DNA of 39,610 nt from Vicinamibacteria bacterium (lineage in GTDB: Bacteria; Acidobacteriota; Vicinamibacteria; Vicinamibacterales; UBA8438), in NCBI GenBank assembly GCA_022820675.1, contig JAJEFC010000135.1:1-39610 (forward strand), read 5' to 3'. A model generated the notes under the pieces. That model was not told where the DNA came from and made no database searches. It saw only the letters and a list, made by a program, of their open reading frames with translations. Shown in pieces: positions 24,935 to 34,109 of the stretch (positions within the stretch are counted from its first letter, which is position 1; every line of letters begins with the position of its first letter). Both the position numbers and the translations under genes were made by a program.

Positions 24935-24940
24935 AGTATA
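24935..24940 (-). promoter_or_regulatory. Candidate -10 box for tRNA-Leu
   Basis: TATACT on the minus strand, 30 bases upstream of the tRNA 5' end. No good -35 hexamer is seen. The placement fits a tRNA promoter with a short leader. Confidence 0.4.
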
Positions 24941-24994
24941 CCCAAGACGCCCACGCCGGCGCCAGCCCGCGGGGCCGGCGCCGCCGTCGTCACG

Positions 24995-25000
24995 TATACT
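24995..25000 (+). promoter_or_regulatory. Candidate -10 box for sppA
   Basis: TATACT on the plus strand in an otherwise GC-rich stretch, 108 bases upstream of the sppA start, facing away from the tRNA box. No clear -35. Confidence 0.35.
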
Positions 25001-25107
25001 CGTGTCGATCGCCGGCCCGTGCCCGCCGGCGACGGAGCATGCCCGGAAGGTGGCGTCGCCGGGTCGCGCCGCGGTCGTCGCGCGACGGCGCGTCAAGGAG
25101 GTCAGTG

Positions 25108-26856
25108 GTGGGGGTCAGTCGCGGGGTACGGTTCATCGTGGTCTTTCTGTCGCTGGCGATCGTCGTCTCGATGGCCGGCATCGCGGTCCTCTACCTCCTG
25201 GTGTCGGGGGCCCCGCCGGTGGCCTCCGACTCGGTGCTCGTGCTGCCGGTGCGGGGCGGACTCGCCGAGCACCGCCAGAACGCGCTGCTGACGTCGTTCG
25301 GCCCCGGGGGGGCGACGGTGCGGTCGGTCACCGACAGCCTGCGCAAGGCCAAGGTGGACGATCGCATCAGCGGGGTGATCCTGAAGCCGCAGATCGGACC
25401 GCGGCTCGCGTGGGGAAAGCTGCAGGAGATCCGGGACGCGGTCGCCGACTACCGGGAGTCCGGCAAGCCGATCGCGGCGTTCCTGGAGTACGGAGGGGCG
25501 GAGGACTACTACCTGGCGTCGGCGGCGGACAAGGTCTACCTGATGCCGGGGAGCCCCCTGGAAGTCGTGGGCCGCGCTCAGTACGAGGTGTTCTTCCGCA
25601 ACGCGTTCGACAAGGTGGGGACGTATCCCGACGTGCTTGCGGCCGGCGACTACAAGACCGCCGCCAACCAGTACACCGAGACCACGATGACGCCGGCCCA
25701 TCGCGAGATGGCGGAGTCGCTCAACCGGGACCTCTACGAGCAGATGGTCGAGGGCATCGCGGAGTCGCGGGGCCTCACCGGCGACGAGGTGCGCCGGCTC
25801 GTGGACGAGGGACCGTTCCTGCCGGAGGACGCGCTCGCCGCGGGGCTGGTCGACGGCCTCGCCTACGCCGACGAGGTGAAGCGCCGGGAACCCTTCGATG
25901 CGCCCGACCGGCGGGAGATATCGGACAGCGACTACCGGCAGGTCGGTCTGCGGTCGGTGGGCCTCAACCAGGGGGAGCGCATCGCCCTCATCTACGCCGT
26001 CGGGGCCATCGCCTCGGGGTCCAGCAGCTTCGACGTCCTGAACGGGGAGGTGCTCGGCTCCGACACCCTGACGAGCGCCATCCGCAGCGCCCGGGAGGAC
26101 GACTCGGTTCGCGCCATCGTGCTGCGGATCGACAGTCCCGGGGGGTCGGCGGTCGCGTCCGACGTCATCTGGCGCGAGGTGGGGCTGGTGCGCGAGAGCG
26201 GCAAGCCGATCGTCGCCTCGATGTCCGACCTGGGGGCGTCCGGGGGCTACTACATCGCCATGGGCGCCGACGCCATCGTCGCGCAGCCGGCCACGCTGAC
26301 CGGCTCCATCGGCGTCGTGTTCGGCAAGTTCACGACGGGGGGCACCTACGAGAAGCTCGGGGTCGGGATAGAGCCGGTGAGCGAGGGCCGGTTCGCCGAG
26401 ATCTACTCGCCGGTGACCCGCTTCTCGGAGGCCGAGCGGGCCAAGGTGCAGGAGCACGTGGACGCCATCTACGAGCAGTTCGTCACCAAGGCCGCCGAGG
26501 GGCGGCAGACGACGCGGGACCGCCTCCACGAGGTGGCCCAGGGCCGGGTGTGGACGGGACGACAGGCGCTGGAGCACGGCCTGATCGACGAGGTCGGCGG
26601 GCTCGGCCGGGCCATCGCGCTGGCCAAGGAGAAGGCCGGCATCGACCCCGGCGACGAGGTCGAGCTGGTCATCTACCCGCGCCCGAAGGGCTTCTTCGAG
26701 CTGATCGAGGAGGGGTTCCCACTGGCGCGAATCGCCGCGGCGTGGGTCGGGCTGGCGGCCCCCGAGGCCGCGCTGGTGGGTCGGGCGGCGGCGCCGGCAC
26801 GGCTCTTCCGCCCCGGCGAGCCGCTGGCCATCATGCCCGGTGCGTTCGTGCGCTGA
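25108..26856 (+). CDS. sppA: Signal peptide peptidase SppA (67-kDa type)
   Basis: 582 residues from the GTG at 25108, 6 bases after AAGGAGG (25095-25101); a GTG at 25105 is too close. One N-terminal membrane anchor (FIVVFLSLAIVVSMAGIAVL) is followed by two tandem SppA/crotonase-fold domains, as in the long E. coli enzyme. Lys183 in AAGDYKTAANQ (N-domain) and Ser378 in LGASGGYY (C-domain) match the Ser/Lys dyad. VLRIDSPGGSAVASDVIW is the substrate-binding strand and TLTGSIGVVFGKF the family signature. It degrades cleaved signal peptides and other membrane-buried peptides in the inner membrane. The gene stands alone between tRNA-Leu and a repeat copy. Confidence 0.93.
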   Translation: MGVSRGVRFIVVFLSLAIVVSMAGIAVLYLLVSGAPPVASDSVLVLPVRGGLAEHRQNALLTSFGPGGATVRSVTDSLRKAKVDDRISGVILKPQIGPRLAWGKLQEIRDAVADYRESGKPIAAFLEYGGAEDYYLASAADKVYLMPGSPLEVVGRAQYEVFFRNAFDKVGTYPDVLAAGDYKTAANQYTETTMTPAHREMAESLNRDLYEQMVEGIAESRGLTGDEVRRLVDEGPFLPEDALAAGLVDGLAYADEVKRREPFDAPDRREISDSDYRQVGLRSVGLNQGERIALIYAVGAIASGSSSFDVLNGEVLGSDTLTSAIRSAREDDSVRAIVLRIDSPGGSAVASDVIWREVGLVRESGKPIVASMSDLGASGGYYIAMGADAIVAQPATLTGSIGVVFGKFTTGGTYEKLGVGIEPVSEGRFAEIYSPVTRFSEAERAKVQEHVDAIYEQFVTKAAEGRQTTRDRLHEVAQGRVWTGRQALEHGLIDEVGGLGRAIALAKEKAGIDPGDEVELVIYPRPKGFFELIEEGFPLARIAAAWVGLAAPEAALVGRAAAPARLFRPGEPLAIMPGAFVR

Positions 26857-26964
26857 CTCCTGGTCCCCCGATCGTCGCCGAACGCGACCGCGAGGTCGCG
26901 CTGCGGCCTCTGCTTGGCGCGCCCAGCCGACCCCTCCAGGAGTCGGGCGCCGTTCCACGGCGCT
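26855..26964 (-). repeat. Dispersed repeat, copy C
   Basis: Minus-strand orientation, filling the gap between the convergent sppA and ppiD-like genes. Its minus-strand text includes GAGGCCGCAGCGCGACC, TTCGGCGACGAT and GAACGGCGCC, matching the copies at 34110-34220 and 35513-35609. Confidence 0.7.
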
Positions 26965-26969
26965 GCCGG

Positions 26970-28889
26970 CTACGCGGTGGCCAGGGCGAAGGCCCCCATG
27001 TCGATGCTGATCGGGATGCGGGCCTTGGCGTTCTCCATGTACGCGCCGTAGAACCGGTTCTGCCGCTCCAGGACCATCTCGCTGCGCAAGCGCTCGCGGT
27101 CGGTCTGCAAGGCGGCCGGGTCGGCGTCCTCGCGTTCGTGGACGTGGAGGACGACGGCGGAATTGCCGGTCAGGACCGGGTCGCTGGTCTCGCCGGGAAT
27201 CAGCGAGAAGGCCACCGCCTCGACCTGGGCGTTGATGCCCACCCCCGGGACCGCGGCGCCGCGGGCGATCAGGCCGCTCTCGTTCACGTCGAGCTCCTCG
27301 GCTTCCGCCGCGGCGCCGAAGTCGTCGGCGTCCTGGAGGATCGCGGCCACGGCGTCGGCCCGCTCCTGGGCCAGGACGAACGCCTTCCGGCGGATCACGT
27401 CGTCGCGGACCCGCGCCTCGACCTCCTCGAGGGGCGGCACGTAGGGCGCCTGGATGCCGGTGACGGTCACGAAGGCCGGCCCCGTCGGCGTCGGAATCGG
27501 ACCCGCCACCTCGCCCTCGGCGAGCTGGAAGGCCTGCGTGGTCACCTCGGACGAGAAGCCCAGCCCGAGAATCGGCTCGCCGAGGGCGGCGAATCCGCTC
27601 TCCTGCGCCTCGAGGCCGCGGCGCGCCGCCGCCGCCTCGAGGTCCGCGGCCTCGTCGATCTCCAGCGACATCGCTTCGGCCAGCGCGCCGGCGCGCGCGT
27701 CGGCGCTCTCCTGCTGGAGGATGTCGACGATGCTGTCGCGCACGTCGTCCAGGGTCTGGGTCGCGCCGCCGGTCTTCTCGGTCGCCTTGATGACGTGGAC
27801 GCCGAACATGCTCGTGACCGGATCGCTGACCTCGTCCTGCTCGAGGGCGAACGCGGCGCCCTCGAACTCGGGCACCATCTGGCCGCGGGTGATCCGTCCG
27901 AGGTCGCCGCCCGCGTCGCGGGTGCCCTCGTCCTCCGAGTACCGGCGGGCCAGCTCCGCGAAGTCGGCGCCGTTCCGGGCCTCGGCCGCGATCGACTCCG
28001 CCTGCGCCTGGACCTCGGCCAGCTCCGCGTCCTGCGTCCGGAGCAGGATGTGGCTGACGCGCAGGTCGACCTCCTCGGTGTAGCGATCGAGGTTGTTGTC
28101 GTAGTACGCCTGGACGTCGGCGTCGCTCGGGGTGAACGCGGCCTTCAGGGCGGGAACGTCGATGAGCACGAAGCGGAGCCGGCGCTTCTCGGGCACCAGG
28201 TAGTCGTTGGCGTTCTGGTCGAACAGGGCGGCCACGTCGTCGGCCGTCGCGTCCAGCCCCTCCCGGAAGTCGTCGGCCCGGAACGAGATGGCGCTCAGGC
28301 GGACGCGCTCGTTGCGGCGGACGTGCTCGCGCTCGACGTCGTCGTCGCTGACCGTGATCCAGTCGGTGAGCGCCGCCTGCAGCCGCTGGAGCATCAGCGA
28401 CCGCCGCACGTTCTCCTCGAACTCGGCCGGGCTCAGCGGCGGCTGCTGCATCCGCAGCATCTGGAGATAGGCGGCCTCGCCGATGAACTCGCCGTCCTGC
28501 TGGAAGGCGGGGAGCGACACGATGGCCTCCCGCACCTCGGCGTCGCTGACCGTCACGCCCAGGCGCGCGGCTTCCTGCAGCGCCGCGTACTCGTCGATCA
28601 CCTGTTGCAGCAGTTGCCGGTCGATGCCCATGGACCGCAGGAGGTCGGCCGTGATCTCGCCGCCCGACTGGACCTGGTAGCTCTGGAGCTGGCGCCGGAA
28701 GAGCGTCTGGAACTCGCCGACGGTGATCTCCTGGTCCCCGACCTGGGCGAGCACGTCGGTCAGGGTGCCGGGGGTCTCGGGGGGAGGCTGGATCAGGGGG
28801 AACCCGAGGACCAGCAGGGCGAAACCGGCGAGGGCGAGGGTCCACTTCAGCCACGCCTTGTGGCGTCGCATGCGATCCAGCATCGTCAT
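26970..28889 (-). CDS. ppiD: PpiD-like peptidyl-prolyl isomerase / periplasmic foldase
   Basis: 639 residues from the ATG at 28889. An N-terminal anchor (WTLALAGFALLVLGFPLI) is followed by a SurA_N-type chaperone domain (VGDQEITVGEFQTLFRRQLQ, IDRQLLQQVIDEYAALQEAA). A parvulin PPIase domain lies at roughly 270-370: LRVSHILLRT, ADFAELARRYSEDEGTRDAG, GDLGRITRGQMVPEFEGAAF, SMFGVHVIKATEKT. Degenerate parvulin-like repeats (VAGPIPTPTGPAFVTVTGIQ and EAVAFSLIPGETSDP) follow. Length and layout match PpiD, which helps outer-membrane and periplasmic proteins fold as they leave the Sec translocon. The stop is TAG. It diverges from the mreB cluster. Confidence 0.88.
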   Translation of the reverse strand: MTMLDRMRRHKAWLKWTLALAGFALLVLGFPLIQPPPETPGTLTDVLAQVGDQEITVGEFQTLFRRQLQSYQVQSGGEITADLLRSMGIDRQLLQQVIDEYAALQEAARLGVTVSDAEVREAIVSLPAFQQDGEFIGEAAYLQMLRMQQPPLSPAEFEENVRRSLMLQRLQAALTDWITVSDDDVEREHVRRNERVRLSAISFRADDFREGLDATADDVAALFDQNANDYLVPEKRRLRFVLIDVPALKAAFTPSDADVQAYYDNNLDRYTEEVDLRVSHILLRTQDAELAEVQAQAESIAAEARNGADFAELARRYSEDEGTRDAGGDLGRITRGQMVPEFEGAAFALEQDEVSDPVTSMFGVHVIKATEKTGGATQTLDDVRDSIVDILQQESADARAGALAEAMSLEIDEAADLEAAAARRGLEAQESGFAALGEPILGLGFSSEVTTQAFQLAEGEVAGPIPTPTGPAFVTVTGIQAPYVPPLEEVEARVRDDVIRRKAFVLAQERADAVAAILQDADDFGAAAEAEELDVNESGLIARGAAVPGVGINAQVEAVAFSLIPGETSDPVLTGNSAVVLHVHEREDADPAALQTDRERLRSEMVLERQNRFYGAYMENAKARIPISIDMGAFALATA

Positions 28890-29170
28890 CTCGTGCTCGA
28901 CTCCTGGTACTGCCGCACAATTCGGGTCGCGGGATACGGGGCGTCCCGCCGGCCGGCGCTCGGTGGCGGGCTCCCCGCCCCTGCCGGTCTGCCGGCCCGC
29001 GGATCGCTACATTCTATGACACGACCCATGACACGACGCGTGAAATGGCGGGAGCGGCCGCGAGCGGCTCCATCCGGAGGGACGGTTCGCCGCGCCCAGG
29101 CCACTACGGGTTGGGTCGGATCGCCCGGGGCCACTACCTGTTGGGTAGGCCGGCGCAAACGACCGCCGGA

Positions 29171-29181
29171 TATGCTATAGT
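29171..29181 (+). promoter_or_regulatory. Candidate promoter -10 region for the mre cluster
   Basis: TATGCTATAGT is the only AT-rich hexamer pair in the region and is directed at mreB about 490 bases downstream. No matching -35 is visible at 16-18 bases. Confidence 0.35.
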
Positions 29182-29218
29182 CTGTCGAACCCGGCGGGCA
29201 TGCCTGGAGGTGTTTCCG

Positions 29219-29512
29219 ATGTGGGGGGAGGTCCATGTTGCCTGGCTGGAGGGGCGTTGCCGCTTCGGGTGTTCCTCTGACGATCGACCGGATCGGCAAC
29301 CGGCCTCGGCACCGCTCCGGACGGCGTCTGCTCCGCCCCTTGCCTCCAACGGCAGCTTCGTACGGGGCGCCGCCGGCCGGATTCTCCACGGCCCTTTCGG
29401 AACCCCGCCCGAGGCTCGTCCTCGGCGGCGGAGGTGGATCCCCACCGCCGGCCTCGTCGACACCGTCCCGTGCCCGCCGACGATTCGTTCTGCAGAAGCC
29501 GGTGGCGCGTGA
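29219..29512 (+). CDS. Possible short ORF in the mreB leader
   Basis: 97 codons from the ATG at 29219, preceded by GGAGGT 8 bases upstream (a better ribosome site than most genes here). The peptide begins MWGEVHVAWLEGRCRFGCSS and then becomes Arg/Pro/Ala-rich, which is typical of unconstrained GC-rich sequence. No family is recognised. It could be a leader peptide or chance. Confidence 0.25.
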   Translation: MWGEVHVAWLEGRCRFGCSSDDRPDRQPASAPLRTASAPPLASNGSFVRGAAGRILHGPFGTPPEARPRRRRWIPTAGLVDTVPCPPTIRSAEAGGA

Positions 29513-29674
29513 GATGGTCGTGACGGCTCGGTGGCGCAGCTCGGCGTATTCTCACGACATGCGGATGCGGATGACGGCATCCAGGGTCGCCGGGACGACT
29601 CGGGCCGTGAAGTCGAACGGTTCAACCGTGCGCAGCCGTCGTCATCGGCCCGAGATGCTGGAGGAGTGTCCCTC

Positions 29675-30700
29675 TTGAGTGTCAGCTCCCTGTTCTCGCT
29701 GTTCTCCAGTGACCTCGCCATCGATCTCGGTACCGCCAACACGTGCGTCTATGCGCGGGGCAAGGGGATCGTGCTGAACGAACCGTCGATCGTGGCCATC
29801 AACAAGGTGACCGGGCGCACCGAAGCGGTGGGGCGCGAGGCGAAGGAGATGCTCGGACGCACCCCCGGCAACATCGTCGCCATCAGGCCGATGCGGGACG
29901 GGGTGATCGCCGACTTCGAGATCGCCGAGAAGATGTTGACGTACTTCATCAAGAAGGCGCACAACCGGACCGTCTGGGTGCGGCCCCGCATCGTGATCGG
30001 CGTGCCGTCCGAGATCACCCAGGTCGAGAAGCGGGCCGTCAAGGACAGCGCCTACCGGGCCAAGGCCAGCGAGGTGCATCTCGTCGAAGAGGCGATGGCG
30101 GCGGCCATCGGGGCGGGGATGCCCGTCACCGAGCCGTCCGCCAACATGATCGTCGACATCGGCGGCGGCACCACCGACATCGCGGTGATCTCGCTCGCCG
30201 GCATCGTCTACAGCAAGGCGGTGCGCGTCGCCGGCAACGAGATGGACGAGGCGATCATCCAGTACATCAAGAAGACCTACAACTTGCTGATCGGCGAGCG
30301 CACCTCCGAGACGATCAAGATGCGGATGGGGTCTGCGTGCGGGCTCGACGGCCGCATCACCATGGAGATCAAGGGCCGCCACCTCGTCGAGGGCGTGCCG
30401 AAGACGATTACAATCACCGACGAGGAGATTCGCGAGGCGTTGGCGGACACCGTGCGCGTGATCGTCGATGCGGTTCGGGTCGCGCTGGAGCGGACCCCGC
30501 CCGAGCTGTCCGCCGACATCGTCGACCGGGGGATCGTGCTGACGGGCGGCGGGTCCCTGCTGAAGAACCTCGACAAGCGGCTGCGGGAGGAGACCGGGCT
30601 CCCCCTGGCCCTGGCCGAGGACCCGCTGGCATCGGTCGTGCTGGGCGCGGGCCGGATGCTGTCGGACTTCGGTCTGCTGCGGAAGATCTCCATTGATTGA
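29675..30700 (+). CDS. mreB: Rod-shape-determining actin homologue MreB
   Basis: 341 residues from the TTG at 29675 (GGAGGAG 8 bases upstream), giving LSVSSLFSLFSSDLAIDLGT; a GTG at 29666 overlaps the ribosome site. It has an actin-fold ATPase with phosphate-1 loop SSDLAIDLGTANTCVYARGK, phosphate-2 loop IVDIGGGTTDIAVISL, the adenosine region GIVLTGGGSLLKNLDKRLRE, and VHLVEEAMAAAIGAGM. The amphipathic N-terminus LFSLF binds membrane. It forms curved filaments that direct MreCD-RodA-PBP2 wall synthesis along the cell's short axis. It overlaps mreC by 8 bases. Its presence predicts a rod or elongated cell. Confidence 0.97.
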   Translation: MSVSSLFSLFSSDLAIDLGTANTCVYARGKGIVLNEPSIVAINKVTGRTEAVGREAKEMLGRTPGNIVAIRPMRDGVIADFEIAEKMLTYFIKKAHNRTVWVRPRIVIGVPSEITQVEKRAVKDSAYRAKASEVHLVEEAMAAAIGAGMPVTEPSANMIVDIGGGTTDIAVISLAGIVYSKAVRVAGNEMDEAIIQYIKKTYNLLIGERTSETIKMRMGSACGLDGRITMEIKGRHLVEGVPKTITITDEEIREALADTVRVIVDAVRVALERTPPELSADIVDRGIVLTGGGSLLKNLDKRLREETGLPLALAEDPLASVVLGAGRMLSDFGLLRKISID

Positions 30701-31547
30701 CCTGACGCGTCGCACCGGCGTCTCCCTGCTGGTGGCGGTGGTCGGCCACCTCGTGCTGTTGTCGACCCAGGCCAACACCGCTGCCGGCGTGCCGGTTCTC
30801 CAGACCGTCGCGTTCGGCGTTTTCTCGGAGGTCCAGCGCGCCGTGACGGGGACGGTGGGGACGGTCGGCGGGCTGTGGAGCGGGTACGTCGAGCTGCAGG
30901 CGGTTCGCGCCGAGAACGAATCGTTGCGCCGGGAGCTCGACTCGGTCAGGCTGCAGTGGCAACTGGACCGGGCCGGCGCGCAGAGGGTCCGCGGCCTGGA
31001 AGCTCTGCTCGGGTTGCGGGACGCCGCGGGCCTCGCCACCGTCGGCGCCCGGATCATCGGCAACGACGCCACGCCGTACTTCCGGACCGTGACCATCGAC
31101 CGGGGGCGGCGCGACGGCGTCCGCCCCGACGCGGCGGTCGTGTCCGCGGCCGGCGTGGTGGGGCGCGTCGTCGACGAGCCCGGGCACCGGGCGTCGCGCG
31201 TCCAGTTGCTGATCGACCGGAACGCGGCGGCGGGAGCGCTCGTCGAGAGGAGCCGGGTGGCCGGGCTGGTGATGGGCGACGCGGACGATCGGCTGCTGCG
31301 GATGGAGTACGTGTCGAACCTCGAGGACGTCGAGGTGGGAGACACGGTCGTGACGTCCGGAAGCGACGGCATCTATCCCAAGGGGTTCGTCATCGGGGAC
31401 GTCACCGTCGTGCAGCGGGGTCCCGGGCTGTATCGCACCATCCACGTCCGTCCGCGCATCAGGTTCGGCGACCTCGACGAGGTGCTGGTCATCCTGCCCG
31501 ATTCGCCGCCTCCGGCACCTCTGGCGGCGGCGGGCGGTGGTGGATGA
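30693..31547 (+). CDS. mreC: Rod-shape-determining protein MreC
   Basis: 284 residues from the TTG at 30693, inside the end of mreB (TTGATTGA overlap). One N-terminal membrane segment (GVSLLVAVVGHLVLLSTQA) is followed by a coiled coil (ELQAVRAENESLRRELDSVR) and the periplasmic MreC double beta-barrel: GARIIGNDATPYFRTVTIDR, GVRPDAAVVSAAGVVGRVVD, RVQLLIDRNAAAGALVERS, TVVTSGSDGIYPKGFVIGDV. The tail is short and Pro/Gly-rich. It links MreB to PBP2 and RodA in the periplasm. Confidence 0.93.
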   Translation: MIDLTRRTGVSLLVAVVGHLVLLSTQANTAAGVPVLQTVAFGVFSEVQRAVTGTVGTVGGLWSGYVELQAVRAENESLRRELDSVRLQWQLDRAGAQRVRGLEALLGLRDAAGLATVGARIIGNDATPYFRTVTIDRGRRDGVRPDAAVVSAAGVVGRVVDEPGHRASRVQLLIDRNAAAGALVERSRVAGLVMGDADDRLLRMEYVSNLEDVEVGDTVVTSGSDGIYPKGFVIGDVTVVQRGPGLYRTIHVRPRIRFGDLDEVLVILPDSPPPAPLAAAGGGG

Positions 31548-32065
31548 GGGTCGCGTGGATCGCTTTCGCCCTCGCCGCGGCGTTGGCGGTACAGACGACG
31601 CTCGTGGAGATGGTCGCGGGCACCGGGGCGCCCCTCGACCTCGTGCTCATGGTGGTCATGGTCGTGGCCATCGTGAACGGACCCCGGGCCGGCTTGTGGA
31701 CCGGCACCGTCGGCGGGCTGCTTCAGGACGCCCTGTCGGGCGGCGTCGTGGGGATGGGCGGCCTGGCGAAGACGGTGGTGGGTTATCTCGGCGGGCAGTT
31801 CGCCGCCCAGTTCATGGTGACGCGCCTGTGGCACAAGGCGCTGGTCTTCGTCGGCGGCTCGCTGCTCCACGCCGCCCTGTTCGTCGGCGGCTACAGCCTG
31901 CTGTTCGAGGACCGCGTGGTCGTCACCCAGCGCGATCTGCTGATGCAGGCGGCGGCCAACACCGTCGTCGGTCTGGTGGTGGCGGTGGGGCTGCAGACGA
32001 TTCCGGACGAGGCCGAACGGCAGCGCCTGCGGGGGCGGTGGCCGGGCGGCCGCCACGCCGAGTAG
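31544..32065 (+). CDS. mreD: Rod-shape-determining protein MreD
   Basis: 173 residues from the ATG at 31544, sharing ATGA with the mreC stop, so the two are translationally coupled. Four to five membrane segments: VAWIAFALAAALAVQTTLVE, LDLVLMVVMVVAIVNGPRAG, ALVFVGGSLLHAALFVGGYS and AANTVVGLVVAVGL. GLWTGTVGGLLQDALSGGVV with GMGGLAKTVVGYLGGQFAAQ is the conserved MreD core. It is an inner-membrane component of the elongasome. Confidence 0.9.
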   Translation: MRVAWIAFALAAALAVQTTLVEMVAGTGAPLDLVLMVVMVVAIVNGPRAGLWTGTVGGLLQDALSGGVVGMGGLAKTVVGYLGGQFAAQFMVTRLWHKALVFVGGSLLHAALFVGGYSLLFEDRVVVTQRDLLMQAAANTVVGLVVAVGLQTIPDEAERQRLRGRWPGGRHAE

Positions 32066-32102
32066 AACGAGCAGAAGCCGAGCAGAGGCAGAGACCGAGC
32101 CG

Positions 32103-34007
32103 ATGAGCAGCATGTCCAGCCGGTTCGCACCGGGCGCGATGGAGCGGCCGCGCGACAGCCTCGCCATTCTGCTGGCGATGTGGCGGTGGGGCATCGTCCT
32201 CGTGTTCGCCGGCCTGGCGGTCGGGTTCTGGTGGTTGCAGGTCGTCCAGTACGACAAGTACCGCCAGCATGCGGAGGACAATCACCAGCGCACCCTGGTT
32301 CTCAGCGCGCCGCGGGGCGCGGTGCTGGACCGGGACGGCCGCGTGCTGGCCGAGAACCGCAATTCGCTCAACATCACGCTGTCCCGCGAGCAGGCCGAGG
32401 ACCTCGATGGCACCGTGGCCCTTCTCGCCGACCTGTCCGGCGTGCCGTTGTCGGAGCTCCGGGCCATCGTGGAACGGCACCGGCGGGACCCGCCCTTCCG
32501 GCCGGTGGTCCTGATTCGCGACGCCGCGTTCGACCAGGTGGCGGCGGTCGCCGCGCATGCCCGGGAGCTTCCGGGCATCTACGTGCAGGAGCTTCCCGTC
32601 CGGTTCTATCCGGCCGGCGAGGTGGCCGCGCACATCCTGGGGTACGTCGGCGAGGTCAGCGAAGCCGAGATGGCGACGCCGGAGTTCGAGGGCGTGCGGC
32701 GCGGCGCGATCGTCGGCAAGTCCGGCATCGAACGCACCTACAACCGGCTGTTGATGGGCCGCGACGGCGCGCGGCGGGTCGTCGTCGACAACGTCGGCCG
32801 CGAGATCCGGGTCCTCGACGAGCGCTTGCCGCTCGAGGGCCGGCAGATCCAGCTCACCCTCGACTACGATCTGCAGGAGGCGGCGGAGGACGCCTTCGGC
32901 GACGCCGGGTTCAACGGCTCGGCGGTGTTCCTGGATCCCCGCTCGGGCGAGATCCTCGCCCTCGTCAGCCGTCCCGCCTACGACCCGAACGTCTTCGCCC
33001 GCGGCATCGACGGCGAGACCTGGGGCCGGCTCAACCGCGACCGGCTTCGCCCGCTGAACCACCGCGCGTTGCAGGGGCGGTACTCGCCGGGGTCGACCTT
33101 CAAGGTGGCGATGGCGGTCGCGGCACTCGAGGAGGGGGTGGTCACTCCCGACTTCCGCGTGGCATGCCCCGGCGGGCGCGTCGTGCACGGGCGTTTCTTC
33201 CGGTGCCACTCGACGCACGGCTCGGTCGACATGCGCGAGGCCCTCGAGAAGTCCTGCAATTCCTACTTCTATGCGCTCGGTGAGAAGATGGAGATCGACC
33301 AGATCCACAAGTGGGCGACGGCCCTGGGTCTGGGCGAACTCTCCGGCGTCGATCTGCCGCACGAGGTGCAGGGGCTGATGCCGTCCACCGCCTGGAAGCG
33401 GGAGCGGCGCGGCGAGCGCTGGTACCCCGGCGAGACCATCTCCGTCGCCATCGGCCAGGGGGCGGTGTCGGTGACGCCGATCTCGCTCGCGGTGATGATG
33501 GCGACGGTCGCCAACGGCGGCACGCGCGTCACCCCGCACCTGCTCGCGGCCGTCAACGAGGGGCAGGGGTTCGAGCGGGTGCGCCGACCGGTGCCCCGTT
33601 CCCGGGTGTCCATCAGCCCGACGACGCTGGACGTGGTCACGGAAGGGCTCTGGTTCGTGGTCAACCGGGCCGGGACGGGCCGGCGCGGTCGTATCTACGA
33701 GCGCGACGTGATGGGCAAGACCGGCACGGCCCAGGTGATCTCCCTGCAGGGCCGGGCCGCGGCGGCGGGCAGCTCGGACCAGGACCTTCGGGACCACGGG
33801 TGGTTCGTCTTCGCGGCCCCCGCCGGAGCACCCGAGATCGCGGGCGCCGTCTTCGGCGAGCACAACGAGCACGGTTACCTGTCGGCCCCCATCGCGAGGC
33901 ACGTCCTCGAGACGTACTTCGCCAAGAAGGACGGTCAGCCGCGGCCGACGCTGCCGGTGCCGCCGTTCGCGAGGAGGGCCCCGGCGGTGCTGGCGGCGGA
34001 TCAATAG
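32103..34007 (+). CDS. mrdA: Penicillin-binding protein 2 (elongasome transpeptidase)
   Basis: 634 residues. N-terminal anchor (WGIVLVFAGLAVGFWWLQVV), pedestal/dimer domain (LVLSAPRGAVLDRDGRVLAE, RFYPAGEVAAHILGYVGEVS, GKSGIERTYNRLL), then the transpeptidase domain with S331-T-F-K334 (YSPGSTFK), the SxN motif KSCNSYF and KTGT in MGKTGTAQV. All three active-site motifs are intact. HCHSTHGSVD-like RCHSTHGSVDMREALEKSC precedes SxN, as in other PBP2 proteins. It cross-links new side-wall peptidoglycan together with RodA. Its TAG stop is the first base triplet of a dispersed repeat copy. The start ATG at 32103 has a weak ribosome site. Confidence 0.95.
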   Translation: MSSMSSRFAPGAMERPRDSLAILLAMWRWGIVLVFAGLAVGFWWLQVVQYDKYRQHAEDNHQRTLVLSAPRGAVLDRDGRVLAENRNSLNITLSREQAEDLDGTVALLADLSGVPLSELRAIVERHRRDPPFRPVVLIRDAAFDQVAAVAAHARELPGIYVQELPVRFYPAGEVAAHILGYVGEVSEAEMATPEFEGVRRGAIVGKSGIERTYNRLLMGRDGARRVVVDNVGREIRVLDERLPLEGRQIQLTLDYDLQEAAEDAFGDAGFNGSAVFLDPRSGEILALVSRPAYDPNVFARGIDGETWGRLNRDRLRPLNHRALQGRYSPGSTFKVAMAVAALEEGVVTPDFRVACPGGRVVHGRFFRCHSTHGSVDMREALEKSCNSYFYALGEKMEIDQIHKWATALGLGELSGVDLPHEVQGLMPSTAWKRERRGERWYPGETISVAIGQGAVSVTPISLAVMMATVANGGTRVTPHLLAAVNEGQGFERVRRPVPRSRVSISPTTLDVVTEGLWFVVNRAGTGRRGRIYERDVMGKTGTAQVISLQGRAAAAGSSDQDLRDHGWFVFAAPAGAPEIAGAVFGEHNEHGYLSAPIARHVLETYFAKKDGQPRPTLPVPPFARRAPAVLAADQ

Positions 34008-34109
34008 GAGTCTGCGCGGTAACGGATTGGGCTCCTGCAGGGCGGGTTTGGCACCAGGCGGAGGCCGCAACGTGACCTTGCGGTCGCGTTCGGCCACGAT
34101 TGGCGGGCC
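34006..34109 (+). repeat. Dispersed repeat, copy A
   Basis: Begins AGGAGTCTGCGCGG directly on the mrdA stop, then GGCGGAGGCCGCAACG, CTTGCGGTCGCGTTCGGC and ends ACGATTGGCGGGCCT. A tandem partner (copy B) follows at once. Confidence 0.8.

Larger units (their letters stand above)
28890..29674. other. Long divergent region and mreB leader
   Basis: 785 bases between the ppiD-like gene (minus) and mreB (plus). It holds a repeat of ATGACACGAC (29016-29025 and 29028-29037), and two similar segments GGCCACTAC-n2-GTTGGGT near 29099-29116 and 29129-29146. It also holds an AT-rich -10-like patch at 29171-29181 and a possible short reading frame at 29219-29512. Confidence 0.5.

Noticed and set aside
25102-28920. 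Long antisense frames across sppA and the ppiD-like gene
   Set aside because: They are shadows of two well-supported genes and show no domain or start signal.
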